Positions 1-11,339 of a stretch of 64,000 nucleotides of DNA are shown piece by piece. The DNA is taken from the NCBI GenBank assembly GCA_022695795.1, contig MU404074.1, forward strand, positions 372,001 to 436,000, written 5' to 3'. The position numbers and the translations under genes are program-made. Every line of letters begins with the position of its first letter. Within the stretch, counting starts at the first letter, position 1. Source of the stretch: Biscogniauxia marginata (taxonomy: Eukaryota; Ascomycota; Sordariomycetes; Xylariales; Xylariaceae). The notes under the pieces are model-generated. The model did not search any database. It was not told the origin of the DNA and worked only from the letters and a program-made list of their open reading frames with translations.

Positions 1-509
1 ATCACGGGCTTCTCCTGCTGCGCCAGCATCGCGATCGGGTACGCTGCCATGAAATTGGTCGGCTGGAGGATGGTGTAGTCCAGCGGGCTCAGGAACAAGC
101 GCTCCTCGATGCGGCTCTTAAGGTCGTGCTGCATAAGGTTGCGATGCTGCGTGCCGAGCACGCTGCTGAACACGAAGTGCTTGAAGTTGTTGCCCGGGCG
201 CTGAGACTCTGCTACCGCGGCGTCGACCATATTGAAGCCTATCTCTTTCTCCTGGGAATGTAACGAAGGCCCTACGTGAAAAACGGCTGTTGCACCATGT
301 AATAATAAGTGGCAGGCATCTGGCGACGTCAAATCGCATTGCTGGACCTCAGCATTTGGATAGGTGGATTGCAGTCTCGATGTAGAGGACTGAGAATGGG
401 CGGCAAGGCGTAGCTTGAATTTGCCTTTCTCATACAGTAGAGGTAGCAGAAAAGAGCATTGTTTGCCTCCGGGGCAGGTGATAACCAATATCTCGCTCAT
501 CTTTGTCAT
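1..509 (-). CDS. NmrA-like NAD(P)-binding family protein, 3' end cut by window
   Basis: The reading frame is open without introns from an ATG at 509 (a second ATG lies at 500) to the window edge, about 169 residues. The start reads MTKMSEILVITCPGG, which sits where the nucleotide-binding loop of a Rossmann fold is expected. It is followed by FHVGPSLHSQEKEIG, FKHFVFSSVLGTQHR and LDYTILQPTNFMAAY. These match the pattern of fungal NmrA-like/atypical SDR proteins, in which the central strand ends in FVFSSV and a conserved LQPTNFM segment follows. Members act as NAD(P)-binding redox sensors or as isoflavone-reductase-like enzymes; the substrate cannot be told here. The glycine motif (CPGGKQ) is less canonical than GATGxxG. 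The C-terminal half lies outside the window. Confidence 0.75.
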   Translation of the reverse strand, partial: MTKMSEILVITCPGGKQCSFLLPLLYEKGKFKLRLAAHSQSSTSRLQSTYPNAEVQQCDLTSPDACHLLLHGATAVFHVGPSLHSQEKEIGFNMVDAAVAESQRPGNNFKHFVFSSVLGTQHRNLMQHDLKSRIEERLFLSPLDYTILQPTNFMAAYPIAMLAQQEKPV

Positions 510-954
510 GGGCTTTACAAGCTGGGTCCGGATGGTGAGTTGAATGTGATCTAACGGATCTTCCTTTATTGTGATAGCATGGATGGTCTTTGGTGTATAA
601 GGGATGCAAAGGATTGCGATGGCAACTTTCAACCCTAGGACAGAGGATACGAACTCTAAAGACTGCATTTAAGTATTTCTAATGCCCCCCTAATGCTAAT
701 GTTCTTCTCGGAGTTAGGCTCGAGACCGACCGCGAAATCCTTTACATTCTCGGGACTCTAGAAGCGGGATACGATCCTTATACACTTAATTCCGAGAAAT
801 TTCTGTCGAGCAGACTGCTCTGCGGAGAACTAGGTAGGATTCGAGCTATCATATTGGCTATGAAAATATGCATACCATATCTATATCTACCTACCTCTCG
901 TGCTCGTAAGCGCTAATCGACTCCATGGACTATCTCCAAATGAACATACCCCGC

Positions 955-1824
955 TCAGCTTCCGTACACTGGTGGGCCAGGAATGGTGTATTCTTTGAAG
1001 TCATTGCCCCATATGTCAACTTTGATTCCGGGGTCGTTGGGACTGTAGGCTCCTGGGAACTTTACTCCATCCGGATTTGCGGACCCTCCGCCCGTGACGG
1101 TGATTTGCTATTATCATCGGGTTAGTGAGTATGTCCTTAGAAGCACGAGTCCAAGATACTTACATAACAGGTCATATAAAATTGTGCGCCGCCCTGCTGC
1201 GATGCAGTATGGAGAGCAATGGTCTCAGCACGCAGGAGGTAATCGCCAGGGGCGATGTCAGATGGAATAGTGACGTCTTGCTTCCCGCAATTCTTGTTGA
1301 GCAAGTCGTTGCCCCATGTATCGGTAGCGGAATCATAACCGAGCTCAAAGATCTTGAACCACGAAGTCGATCCGTCGGCTGCGGCCGCGTCATCTACCTT
1401 ACTGAGGTATGCTAAAACTGGCCCAAAGTGATTGCCCCCGAGGGCTTCGTTAGAGCAACTCCGATCGTTCGGCTGCTGGTGCATCTCAACCGTCACGGTA
1501 CCCCCAGCTGGGTGATTTAATCAGCAATGAAGAAGGTAAACAAGGACCAGTGAACTTACCAGGAACACTGCAGACGCTGCCAGCAGTAGTGGCGCCTGCA
1601 TTGCAGCGGATATCATTTGTTTCGACACTGGTTACCGGATTGTTGTTTGCCTGAAAGGATTTAGTTTCACCTCATCTTCTCTATAGAGGTTGAAGACGTA
1701 CAGGGAGCCTAGCACAGGTTGAAGCTTCGTCCTCGCCGTCAACCCATAACTCTTGGAAAGTGGCATGGCCTGCGACCGAAGTCGCCAGCACCGATGTGGC
1801 AAGTGGGATAAGCGTAGCTTTCAT
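955..1824 (-). CDS. AA9 lytic polysaccharide monooxygenase (secreted)
   Basis: Four exons (1824-1702, 1650-1560, 1507-1164, 1107-955) give 236 residues; the three introns have GT..AG ends. Residues 1-19 are a signal peptide ending VAG, so the mature protein starts with His20, the N-terminal copper ligand of the histidine brace. The second brace histidine is His171 in ALHTA, and the axial Gln180/Tyr182 lie in GAQFYMTC. Other family marks are VPAGGTVTVEMHQQP, HFGPVLAYLSKV, DIAPGDYLLRAE and the end YTIPGPPVYGS. AA9 enzymes cleave cellulose or xyloglucan chains oxidatively with copper and a reductant plus O2/H2O2, outside the cell. There is no cellulose-binding module or C-terminal linker, so this is a catalytic-domain-only form. 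The family is clear; substrate and C1/C4 regiochemistry are not. Confidence 0.93.
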
Positions 1825-3286
1825 CTTGGGCACTCTTTCACTTGACGCAATGTAGTGACGATGGATCTTGAATGGCTGGGGATTAAGTGAAGAATATCTA
1901 CCACTTCTTCAAGAGAGGGGCACGCCATTTATACAACCCCAGACTTATTTGGTACATTGCAAACGGCCGGCACGGGATCATATGAATTATGATGGCGGAT
2001 TAACGGACCGCATAGGGTCAGTTGTGCAGCAAACTCTGTGTATTCACACCTTATGACCAAGACAACCGTCGCTTCGGATTGATGGGTGCTGATTTTGCCT
2101 TGTAAGCATTGCCCCGAAAGAGATGAGAAGGGACAGCGGGCACTTGGCTGCGTTTCTCCTTAATTGGGATAGTTATAAGGAGGCACTTCTTATTTAGCCA
2201 AAATTGTATACTGCTGAAAACGAACAAATGTTCTGAAGATCACTCATTTCTTAGGCGCCCCGGACTCTTAAAAGCGCGCGTGGCCAATAAGACCTTGTCA
2301 TGCGATTATATCAATACTATGCCGAAGGCCGTGAGTATATATTGCCCATTCGGGATATTGTTCTCTTTTCTGATTGGACCTTTTTATTAATGACCGCCAC
2401 CGCGCATAACATCTCGATCGTGTTTTAAGTGTCTTAGGTGTCTGTTTGGTGGCTGGCTTGTCTTCCAAAATATAAAGCCGACGTAGATCCGTTACACCAT
2501 ACCTATCCATATCGTCTTTCATAGAAGAGTATAGAACTGATTGCCAGTCATGTGATATATCAGAGCAGCATCAATATAAGCCAATGATGAAGCTAATAGA
2601 CGTAAGGTGGCTAAGCCTAATTAGTTCCCCCATATCAGTGCATAACTGTATAGTGTACTAGTAGATCTCTCAAAAACTTGATCGGATACGCACCCTATTC
2701 TATAGAAAAGGCTCGAGATAATTTAGTAAGATATCTTCTGGGCTAAGTTGAGCGTATGTCATAAGGAACTATCTTTGATGTATCCATTTTGACATTATTG
2801 CGGTATGCTAGCCTCTTATGGCTGGGAAAGATGGATTTGATGATGTATTGAATTGGATATATAATCATTGCTATAAAAGTATCCTGGAACTAAGCAATAT
2901 AAATTAGAGGAAACTAAAGTTAAGCTACATAGTATACTGATGGTGTTATAAGGCTAACACATGTTTGATAGATAGTGTGAATTATCGAACCATGACAAGG
3001 ACAGTCGGCAGCCGACTGGTAGACACAACGCCGAATAGCTTTAGAAGCTCACGGCCAGTGGGAAGGAAAACTCATCATTGCCATCCCGGTAACAAAAGAA
3101 AGAAACGGAATACACCAGACACGTACTGCCACATTTATTTAAAAAAGAAAAAACCAAACCAAAAAAAAAACCACCCTCTTTCACCAAGCATACCCTCATG
3201 TTGAAGGACTGCCAAAACAGCAACAACAAGAACAACCAGCATCTGAACAAGACTTGGATGATTGTATTCAGAATAACAGTCTGAAT
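1825..3286. other. Gene-free stretch between AA9 and SET genes
   Basis: About 1.5 kb with no convincing coding frame on either strand. The short open frames here have no domain-like composition and no splice partners. The part nearest 1825 should hold the AA9 promoter; 3150-3175 has A-rich runs. No repeat family was recognised. Confidence 0.5.
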
Positions 3287-4540
3287 ATGTCTTCCCTCCA
3301 TACCGGTGCTGACCTGACGGTCATCTCGCACCCTAGCCTAGAATCTGGGCCTGAGCACCATATTCCAGGTAAGAATACACATGCTTCTGGACATCGATTT
3401 TCATACTAATCATGCCAAAGATAATCGGCATTTGGTAGTTCGTCGCAGAATCCCAGGCATGGGCGGGGGCCTCGTTGCAACGGAGGATATTGCTCGAGGC
3501 ACTCGGATCGTGGCTGAGATTCCGATTCTACATCTCTCTGAGCTTTCAGCTGACGACGAAGTCTTGGAGTTTTGCAAGCGCCTTTCTAACATGCCAAAGG
3601 AAGACATTGAGAGAATTGACTCCTTGTATGCCTCCACGGCTGTAAAAGGGCACATCAAGAAGGAATCATGGGATACAATTCGCGAATATTATCAGTCTGG
3701 TCAGATCACCAACGATGACGGTCAAGTCGTGCATGAAATAGAGCTAGAAGCTCTGATCGAGTCCACTAACTTACGTTGGACCAAATTCTGCACCAATTCA
3801 GTTTGGCTGAGCGGTGGAGAAGAGAGTGAGAAGCGTTCCTCGGCAGTCTTCCCACTGTACAGCTGTATCAACCACTCGTGCGCTCCCAACGTGGTCCACG
3901 CTTTCAACGAAACTATTCAACGCTATACAATCCATGCTATGCACGAAATCAAGGCCGGGGAGCAGCTCTTCACCGACTATGGTCCTGGCATCGGAAAGTC
4001 CCGCGAAGATAGGGCGAAGGAACACTCGTACTGGGGATTCACATGCAACTGCATCGCGTGCACGGATTCCGAGTGGCAGGAAAAGCTAGACATCTCGCGA
4101 CCCCTCCGTGAGATGATGGAAGGGCTCATCGCGAAAAATGGCGAATCGAGTACAATCGAAAATAATCGAGAGGCTCTCGAGCTTTCCCATGAGCTTCAGG
4201 AGCTGTACGCCGGTATGGGGTTCTACCTGGAGGTTTCCCGACTGTAAGTCATTTGAACGAACTCCAGACCCTTGCACTCAAGTAGAAGAAGACATAAGGG
4301 ACAAGTACTGATATTAATAGATACCGCAAATCCTCCAAACTCGCCCTTGCCATTGGAGACATCGCCAGTGCTATCGAGTACGCTCGCAAGCAACTCGTAC
4401 TCCAGGAGTTGCACTACGGAACCGATACCGAATTCTTGCGAAAGAGCGCGACGGGTGCTCAGTTCTGGCTTAAGCACCTGGAAGCGTTGAAGAAGAAGAA
4501 GGAGACTGAGACATCTGACGGCAAAGGTGGATCACATTAA
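3287..4540 (+). CDS. SET domain protein (putative lysine methyltransferase)
   Basis: Three exons are proposed: 3287-3368, 3439-4243 and 4321-4540, giving 368 residues. The first intron has CAG/GTAAG at the donor, TACTAAT as branch site and GGTAG as acceptor; it joins HHIP to VRRRIPGMGGGLVATEDI, the usual start of a SET domain. Inside the domain are INHSCAPN (about residue 171, the NHSCxPN S-adenosylmethionine/pseudoknot motif) and GEQLFTDYG. The cysteine pair in WGFTCNCIAC follows, as in SMYD/SET5-like proteins. The C-terminal helical part (about 250-360) resembles the tail of fungal SET proteins with AIEYARKQL and FLRKSATGAQFWLKHLE. A shorter model starting at 3381 without the first intron is also open, but begins inside the proposed intron. 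The substrate, histone or otherwise, is unknown. Confidence 0.85.
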
Positions 4541-5994
4541 GGATGAAGGGATGATATCCAGCTGTCAAGAACTCGAGATTCGTCTCCTTCCCCGTGGAAA
4601 TGGGGAATCTTCTGTTAGTATATACAACCAGGAGCCCGTGTAATAATAGTCTAGTTCGGCCCAACACCAAAGCATGATATTGATTCATGCTCGAAAGGCC
4701 AGAAATTTCATAGATTCATGATCGCGAACTCTTCTCCTGAAACCCTTTTTACGACTTGACCTAACAAATGTATGCTATGTAAATGCTTCTCGGCAAGTAA
4801 CCGCCTTCCAAAGGGGACTGTCTATTGCAATTACCATGAGGCTTGAATTTACTTAGGCTGCCATTTAGGTACGTATGGAGCTTATTATGGTAATGGTAGC
4901 TTCTTTTCCAAGGATAACATGGCATGGAGGCTGTTGCAATGATTTACGTATGCCACGATGCACTCGGTATGCGTATGGGTAGCAACGTGGTTGCTGCGCG
5001 AGGAGATAAGACTACAGATACTTAACATACGGTGAAATTTACATGATAGCTGCCTCTATGTTCTTACAAACGGCGTGTACCTACATTGTACCTATTGGTT
5101 CTTCTGCACGGCAACCCTAGTCTCCTGACAATATGTGCGTCTTTACCGGGCAGCATGCTAACCGATATACAGTGCTTAGCTTACTGATGCCGCGCACATT
5201 CATTGAATAAATATAAACCATACTAGTACAATTTTCCATAGCTAATATTTACCCTAATATTATAATATCTCCAAGACTAGAAATTTTTTCTGCGAGGTCA
5301 TTTTGAGGATGTCTGGTCCGTTACATGCTTTTCACTCAAACCGGCATCTGCCACGGCGGTTATAAAAGCCAGGACTACAATTGATCATCTCAAAGAGCGA
5401 TTCAAAATTCCCAACAAATTTTTTCCGATAACGAATAAAGTAGAGACGAGGCATGCTCACCATCGTCATACCTTACTTGTAAATATGTGCTGATGCAATC
5501 TGGTCGACCATTTATATTGGCCACATAGCAGATAGTGCTGCGAAGGGCGCCTATTATCACTTCATCACCTACATTCTAAATCCAGATCCGCTCCAGTTAA
5601 TGAACTTGTGACGTGTTTTTAGGAAAGCCAAGTCTTGCTGGACTCACCAAACATAGGGATGAATCCTACGGGGACGTAATATCATCCTAGTTCTCACAGG
5701 AATTCTTGGCCGATTATGTCGTTCGGGGGTATTGTTTGCAGGCGATTGATAAGCGCCTACGCGGTTCAAAAGTCGGGCTTTCCTAATACGAACACTCATG
5801 TATTCGCCTGGTTCTTGATATAAATTATTCCATTCCCTTTCACACCGGCTGAAATTTTCTTGGGCATCTTGAAAAGGTAGATTCTGTTATTCTCTAGTCG
5901 TAGACCCAAGATACCCGGACAGATTTGCCACACCTCCTTTCCTATATTTCGCCGTATTTGTTAATATTATACGTTATTTGTACTCTCCTCGGCC
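4541..5994. other. Gene-free stretch
   Basis: About 1.45 kb of moderately AT-rich sequence with stop codons in all frames and no recognised repeat. The last few hundred bases should contain the promoter of the RidA-family gene. Confidence 0.5.
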
Positions 5995-6545
5995 ATGGCG
6001 AACCTCCCAGCCTACGCGTACCCCGGGATCGGCGAGTGGGCTCGCAAGACCATGTCTTACAACCAGGCCGTCCGCGCAGGCAACACCATTGTGTGTTCAG
6101 GGCAAGGTAAGCATTCGCTGTCATTATTCCTCTCGCCTAGTTCCCTAATCACTCTTTCACCATTCTACACCCACATCTCTAAATCAGTCGTCAAACTAAA
6201 CATCCTACAGGAGGCTGGGACCGCACCACGGGCGCGATCCCCCCGGACGTGTGCGCGGAGGTGGATGCGGCGTTCGCCAACGTGGACGCGACACTGCGGC
6301 ATGCGGGCGGGCGCGGGTGGTCTCAAGTGTACAAGGTGACGACTTACAGTACAGACATACGCGCAACGCACGATCGCATCGTCGAGAACTACCGCCGCTG
6401 GATGCCAGACCATCAGCCGGTGTGGACCGAGGTCGGCGTCGCGCGCCTCGGGCTCGATGAGTTGCGCATCGAGGTTGAGGTCACGGCCTGGGACGAGGAG
6501 GGTGCTGAGAGGGTTAGGAGAGAGAAAGAGAGTGAGAAGATGTAG
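5995..6545 (+). CDS. RidA/YjgF/YER057c/UK114 family protein
   Basis: Two exons (5995-6106 and 6211-6545) give 148 residues. The intron starts GTAAGC and ends CATCCTACAG, joining VCSGQ to GGWDRTTGAI, which is the expected place in this fold. Family marks are RAGNTIVCSGQ near the start, AEVDAAFANVDATLRHAG in the middle, and the C-terminal PVWTEVGVARLG followed by LRIEVEVTAW. RidA proteins form trimers that hydrolyse reactive 2-aminoacrylate and other enamines/imines made by PLP enzymes. The canonical RidA arginine is not securely placed here (the segment reads WTEVGVARLGLDELRIEVE), so this may belong to a Rid subfamily of unknown substrate. The tail past residue 135 is charged and low complexity. 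It is tail to tail with an ABC-transporter relic. Confidence 0.88.
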
Positions 6546-6659
6546 GGCACGGAGAAGGAGGAGGAGAGTAGGTAGATAGGGGAGAGGGATTGGGGGTAGC
6601 GATTTAAAGAAGTAGTAAAGCCCACTGACATAATTTATATAAGACTTTGATTCACGACA

Positions 6660-7150
6660 AGAATAGTTGATAAGAGATTCCGCGCTGTACGCGGTGAGTG
6701 ATGTGGCCACGCTGAGAGGAGAGCCACTGATAATGACGACAGCGTCACAAGGTGAATTTCCATGATAGTCAGCAGGGCACATCCTCTCAATTTGGCTCTC
6801 ATTATGGAGCTGAATAATATTTTGGGCACTCAGCCCCTTGGTGATATTCTCGATGAGTGGGGGAACGTCGTCGCCGAAGCCAGTAGTTTGCACCAGGACT
6901 AGGGGCTTCGAGTCTTGCATGGTGTCTGCAATACGTTTGATTGGACGGGGCCTGCCGATGCCATGCCTATTTTTATCTCTCGGGAAGTTTTAGATTTCCG
7001 GAAGCAGGACAAGGAGGGCTGTCGGAAGAACGAGCGATCGTAGTAGGGTTGAGAAACATTTTCGTAGAACGGCAATGAGGAGGTTCTTTCTCACGAGTGC
7101 CAACACCTGGCGCAAAATCGGGTGACCTTTAATATTATAGAAATAAGTAG
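6660..7150 (-). pseudogene. Relic of the N-terminus of an ABCA-type ABC transporter
   Basis: Read on the minus strand from about 7150, one frame gives HPILRQVLALVRKNLLIAVL, then LRSLVLPTALLVLLPE, an in-frame TAA (6990-6992), and NFPRDKNRHGIGRPRPIK, IADTMQDSKPLVLVQ and NSPCDAVVIISGSPLS. This is the order found at the start of fungal ABCA-like transporters: cytosolic entry, first membrane helix, then the start of the first lumenal domain with a GIGxPRPI motif. Similarity fades after about 6700, and nucleotide-binding domains are absent. No start ATG is found, since a TAA lies upstream in frame. The downstream part of the frame only stays open by chance across the RidA gene. It is therefore a truncated, stop-containing fragment, not a functional gene. 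Confidence 0.7.
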
Positions 7151-7682
7151 TAGTTTACTGAGGATCATCGGAAGTCGAGAGGATACGAGGGTCTCCTGTT
7201 CAACTTCAGGCAACATAATCCTTGAGACTTGGGTATGTAGGGACGTTGCTTTTAGCAGCAGCATATGCAAATTGCCATTTCCTATAATAGACATTGTGCT
7301 TCAACATCATTGGACGACCGTCGATCCAAGTAAGCATCGCCCCTAGGAAACGTACGGAAACCTAGCTGCCGACAATGATTGTTGACAGTTCCTCCGCATA
7401 TCATACATAGCCTATACATGCCTGCTATATATGTAGCATGTCTGCATTGACGACCGTTTTTGAACGTTGAGATTTCTACCTTCCGTAAACCATCGTGAAA
7501 TACTAATCCGATCTAGTGTAAACTCGAGTTATAGGAGAAAGTCGGCTACACTATCATTCTAGGTTATGAAGAAATTGATTGGTGGCATCATAATCATAAT
7601 GAACTATCGGTAATTTATCTGGATACATCCACTTATGACAATTTGACGGACCTGCTTCATCTTTAAGATAGACTGAGTCCAT
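7151..7682. other. Gene-free stretch
   Basis: About 530 bases with no convincing coding frame. It may hold further decayed sequence from the transporter relic, but nothing could be aligned by eye. Confidence 0.4.
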
Positions 7683-8100
7683 TTAATGCGACCGACGTCC
7701 CAGGATCAGCACCGCCCAACGGATATCTTCTCCAAACCACGTATTCATCATCTGCTGGTAGGCAACTGCAATACTTGTAGTCAAATGCTCTACGGGTAGA
7801 GATGTGTCGAACCACTTTGAAACAATGTACTGATGCCCATGGTTAGTAATGAATCATGGACATTGAACGTAGCTAAAACAAGCGCAAAGTGCATAAAATT
7901 ATATTCTTTCAGTTATACCCAAATTTTTGCATCAACGTCGAGAGACTCAACTACAATCTAGCATAAATTTGATTTGGAGAGGTCATCATGAAAATGCCTT
8001 GGCGTGGTGCATGGGAGGGGAATTAGTACTTACCGACATGTCAATGTAACTCGCACTTAGAGAATAGAGCTGTGACTGGGGCGAATCTGCTGTGCTCGGG
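7683..8100 (-). pseudogene. Possible two-exon coding relic or 3' end of an unrecognised gene
   Basis: On the minus strand a frame ending SQLYSLSASYIDMS stops at a GTAAGTAC donor (exon end 8034). About 200 nt on there is a perfect TACTAAC branch site and a CAG acceptor (exon start 7829), after which YIVSKWFDTSLPVEHLTTSI continues through AYQQMMNTWF to a TAA at 7683. The phases match (0/0) and the amino-acid composition is protein-like. No credible start or upstream exon was found before the SVP26 stop at 8320. I do not recognise the family. It may be the decayed end of a lost gene, or chance. Confidence 0.25.
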
Positions 8101-8319
8101 AGTTGTGACCACTTTGGGGATAAATGTGTCAAACAGGCGCCGGTGGCTGTAGTAGATACACATAAACTTACCAATTGGAAGGTCTTCAGAGCGCCAATTA
8201 GCAACTTCACCTACAATGGAGAGCGGACCACGTACCATGCAGTTGAATCAAAAGCCATCGAATCGTTCATAATAGCGTACATGGAATCTCGATCATATGA
8301 CCACGACGATGTAGTCCCC

Positions 8320-9152
8320 TCAAAAACGGTCCTCTGGCTTCTTCCATCCTGCCAGGCGACTGACCTCGCCGATGGCCGAGAGCACATAATCAACGATGAC
8401 CTTCACCATGCCTTGTCGCTTGTTTTTCCCATCACCACCATGTGAGGGCTGCTCGCTACCCATCGTGGGCAGCACATTATCGTTGGCTGATAGACTGACG
8501 AACAAGGCGAAAGGGACGAGCCACACACAGAGGCCAAAGTATGAGGCGATCTCCGTGAAGTTCGGTACATCAGGCTGGTCATACATCGATGTAAGGTGCG
8601 AATAGGACCGCTGCTGTGCGTCGGAGAAGTGACGAAACCAGAAGTAATGGTTGAGAAGCACAAGCACTGCCGACATGTTAGCAACTCGGATTCTAATCTT
8701 GGTGTGTGGGCCTGAGCATTCTCAGTGGCGCATACCTACCGCAGGAGGTAATGAAAAGGGGGTCTGTCAACTTGACAAAGGGGAAGCGCCGCATATTGCC
8801 CAGGTAAACAACGTGCGATACAACGCCCAGCAATGTCAACGCGACAGGGAATCCATCGACGATACAGAGTATAAGTTGGATGCCGATTATGGTGTAGATT
8901 AGCTTGGTAAGGAGTCGCTTCGCAATAACGGTGTGCTCTTCAACGAGCTCGGAGAGATAGTATAAACCGGAGGCTACACATAGTTGCTTGCGATTAGCTA
9001 CAAGCTCCCATCTTCCCTTCTCGTCGAGCCAAGATACATTGGTCGATGGACCAATCGTCTTCTCCGATCGCCAAGAACGTACCTATAGCCAACGTCAAGA
9101 AACAGAAGCCCACAACGGAGCCGAGATACCCGACAAGAGGTAGAATCCACAT
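8320..9152 (-). CDS. SVP26: Svp26/TEX261 family ER-Golgi membrane protein
   Basis: Three exons (9152-9083, 8973-8740, 8666-8320) give 216 residues. The start MWILPLVGYLGSVVGFCF followed by LTLAI, SGLYYLSELVEEHTV, RFPFVKLTDPLFITSC and VLVLLNHYFWFRHFSD follow the family order closely. The protein has about four hydrophobic segments and a short polar C-terminal tail (KKPEDRF). In yeast Svp26 resides in early Golgi and ER and acts as a cargo adaptor that loads type II membrane glycosyltransferases into COPII vesicles. Introns start GTACGT and GTAGGT, and both frames close exactly. The gene is divergent from BUD23 across a ~490-base shared promoter. The annotated start is the first Met that lines up with the family; an ATG-like start further upstream (9416) would add an unrelated N-terminus. 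Confidence 0.9.
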
Positions 9153-9642
9153 GTTGGCGACTATGAAGATGTCATGGTAGACGGGGTGGAGACGCGTGGG
9201 AGAGTGCGAGGTTGTGAGGAAGAAAACTGGAAGAAGGACAAATGATCGAGGCCACGCTGCTTCTAGAGCAAGGTGATGTAACCGACCAACCAACGCGCCC
9301 GAAGATGGAAATGACGGAAATTCCTTATGCAAGTCGGGTGTAGCGTGTCCTGCCTCCGAGCTCCCGTTTCCATTTTGGCGGGAGTGACGGAAACGGCGAT
9401 TTGATTTGCCTATCATTCATGCCGAAGATTATCCGCTAATCACTGATAAGAAATCAGGATAAGCGCGTGAGGTTTCTCCACAGAAAAGTTTAGTGTAGAT
9501 TGCGATCAACTGCGAATTACATGTCAAGCCAGCTAAATATTTCGATATCTCGGCATATCCGACTGATTTACACTTAATATATGACAGAGAAGAAACACCG
9601 ACATTGCGTACTCTAGGTTACCAATTCCGCCTCACAAACACT
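9153..9642. promoter_or_regulatory. Shared divergent promoter region SVP26/BUD23
   Basis: The 490 bases between the two head-to-head start codons contain no other gene and must hold both promoters. No specific operator could be assigned by eye. Confidence 0.5.
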
Positions 9643-10560
9643 ATGTCGCGGCCAGAGGACACACTGTAATAGCCCCTCTCTTGTAACCCCCACCATTGCT
9701 GTGCGCAATATGGCACTGATACGAAATCCAGGTCCGCCGATATTCACTACAATGACACCGAGGCGCGCAAATACACGACATCCTCTCGGATACAGAATAT
9801 CCAGGCTGCCATGACCAACCGCGCGCTCGAACTGTTGGACTTGTCCTCGCCGTCATTAATTCTCGATGTTGGCTGCGGGAGCGGTCTGTCGGGCGAGATC
9901 CTCTCATCGGTCCCACCAGACGAGGGCGGCCCACACGCGTGGATAGGGATGGATGTGTCAGCTTCGATGCTCGACGTCGCTTTGCAGCGAGATGTCGAGG
10001 GCGACCTATTACTAGCCGACATCGGACAGGGCGTGCCTTTCCGCCCGGGATCGTTCGATGCAGCTATCAGCATCAGCGCGATCCAATGGCTCTGCAACGC
10101 CGAGAGTAGCGAGTTGTCTCCTGTCGGCCGACTGTCAAGGTTCTTCAATGGCCTGTACGCGGCCCTAAAGCGCGGCGGGCGCGCCGTCTGTCAGTTCTAC
10201 CCCAAGAATGACGAGCAGAAGAAGATGATCACGAGCGCGGCCGTGAAAGCCGGCTTCGGAGCTGGCCTGCTCGAGGATGACCCGGAGACCAAGAACGTCA
10301 AGGTCTATCTTGTCCTCACGGTGGGTGGGGGAGCCGCCGGGGCCGCTGGAGGTGACATCACGGGGGTCGTGAAAGGCATGGACGGCGTCAATGTTCTAGA
10401 TTCGAGAGGACATGGCAAGGGCGCCAGGACTGGCAAGGGTGAGATCAAGAAGGGCAGCAAAGCATGGATTGTCAGGAAGAAAGAGCAAATGGAGAGGCAA
10501 GGAAAAGTCGTCAAGGCTACGTCGAAATACACAGGACGGAAAAGAAGGATTGCATTTTAA
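9643..10560 (+). CDS. BUD23: 18S rRNA (guanine-N7) methyltransferase Bud23
   Basis: Two exons (9643-9665, 9732-10560) give 283 residues, close to the usual ~275. The tiny first exon encodes MSRPEDT, and splicing (CTGTAATAG donor, CCAG acceptor) restores the family start before YND, EARKYTTSSRIQ and AAMTNRALELLDL. Motif I (LILDVGCGSGLSG, about residues 49-61) binds S-adenosylmethionine, and SFDAAISISAIQWLCNAE and KNDEQKKMITSA are typical of Bud23. The basic C-terminus (KYTGRKRRIAF) is the conserved tail used in ribosome binding. With Trm112 it methylates G1575 (yeast numbering) of 18S rRNA and supports 40S maturation in the nucleus. A glycine/alanine-rich insert lies around residues 224-234. 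Confidence 0.95.
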
Positions 10561-10682
10561 TCAGTTCGAAGACCTGACTTTTTTTGCATTGCGTGGCGTT
10601 GCAGGAGTTCACGACTACGGCCTAGTCGGAAAAGTACCCCCTTTCGCGTGCTTCGTACTGATATAGACCAAAGAATTTTTAT

Positions 10683-11339
10683 CTACGAGAAAAGGTTCCA
10701 AAGCGACTTCCCTTTGGTCGCTATTCGGATCCTGTTCCACATGGATCTAAATACGCTGACCTTTGCTATGGGCTTCAACCCGTCCTCGTACTTCTCGAGC
10801 TCGAGGATGCGCGCCATCAAAACCTTGCTTCGGTACAGTATCACTTTCTCCACGGCGACGAGATCCTCCTCGAACTCGTCGTGCCTCTTCCGCCTATCCC
10901 TGACATTCTGGTACCGCGCCATCAGCGACGCGTGCTCCGACCGCAAGAACTGCAAGCTGCTGCCAGGCTTCATCGAGCGCAGTTTGTTGTCCAACGCCCA
11001 TGCGTAGCGGCGGGTCTTCCATTCTGCCACACCCAGGCCTAACATGCCTTCTTTGGCGGAGATCCCTGCTGCCGCGATGGGCATGCCCCGTCGACGTGGA
11101 CGCGCGATCATTTCCTCTTGGGGAGCGGGTTTCCCTCTTTGGGTCGTTTGCGAAAATGCTGTCGGGCCCGCTGCGATGCATGCATGCGGTTGGCAGCCGC
11201 TTGCCCATGACGGATATCTTGGGCTTCGAGTGAGAGGCAACTGAGGGCCCGGGCGAGTCGAGGGGGTCGATGCATGCCGCTGAAAAAGTATGTCGTGTTT
11301 GTCCGCGTGACAAAGTCGATGCGAGTTATCACGCGGCAA
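10683..11339 (-). CDS. Hypothetical protein with basic N-terminus and coiled-coil C-terminus
   Basis: A 218-residue frame whose C-terminal half looks like real protein: ISAKEGMLGLGVAEWKTRRY, a charged helix (RRKRHDEFEEDLVAVEKVIL) and LMARILELEKYEDGLKPIAK, ending KGKSLWNLFS. High GC in this stretch and the absence of stops support coding. The N-terminal half is basic and low in complexity, and its start is doubtful: an internal ATG at 11111 (MIARPRRRG) would give a shorter form, and an upstream exon is possible. I recognise no family. It is convergent with BUD23, with only about 120 bases between the stops. Confidence 0.5.
   Translation of the reverse strand: MPRDNSHRLCHADKHDILFQRHASTPSTRPGPQLPLTRSPRYPSWASGCQPHACIAAGPTAFSQTTQRGKPAPQEEMIARPRRRGMPIAAAGISAKEGMLGLGVAEWKTRRYAWALDNKLRSMKPGSSLQFLRSEHASLMARYQNVRDRRKRHDEFEEDLVAVEKVILYRSKVLMARILELEKYEDGLKPIAKVSVFRSMWNRIRIATKGKSLWNLFS

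Noticed and set aside
2298..3331. Several short open frames upstream of the SET gene
   Set aside because: Low-complexity or Lys/Asn-rich translations with no supporting features; part overlaps the SET first exon.
6165..6920. A 251-codon minus-strand open frame
   Set aside because: Only its first ~70 codons resemble a protein (part of the ABC relic); the rest is antisense to the RidA coding region and low complexity.
8211..8393. Two 25-base GT..AG intervals suggesting micro-introns near the SVP26 3' end
   Set aside because: Too short for fungal introns, and removing them leads directly to a stop codon.
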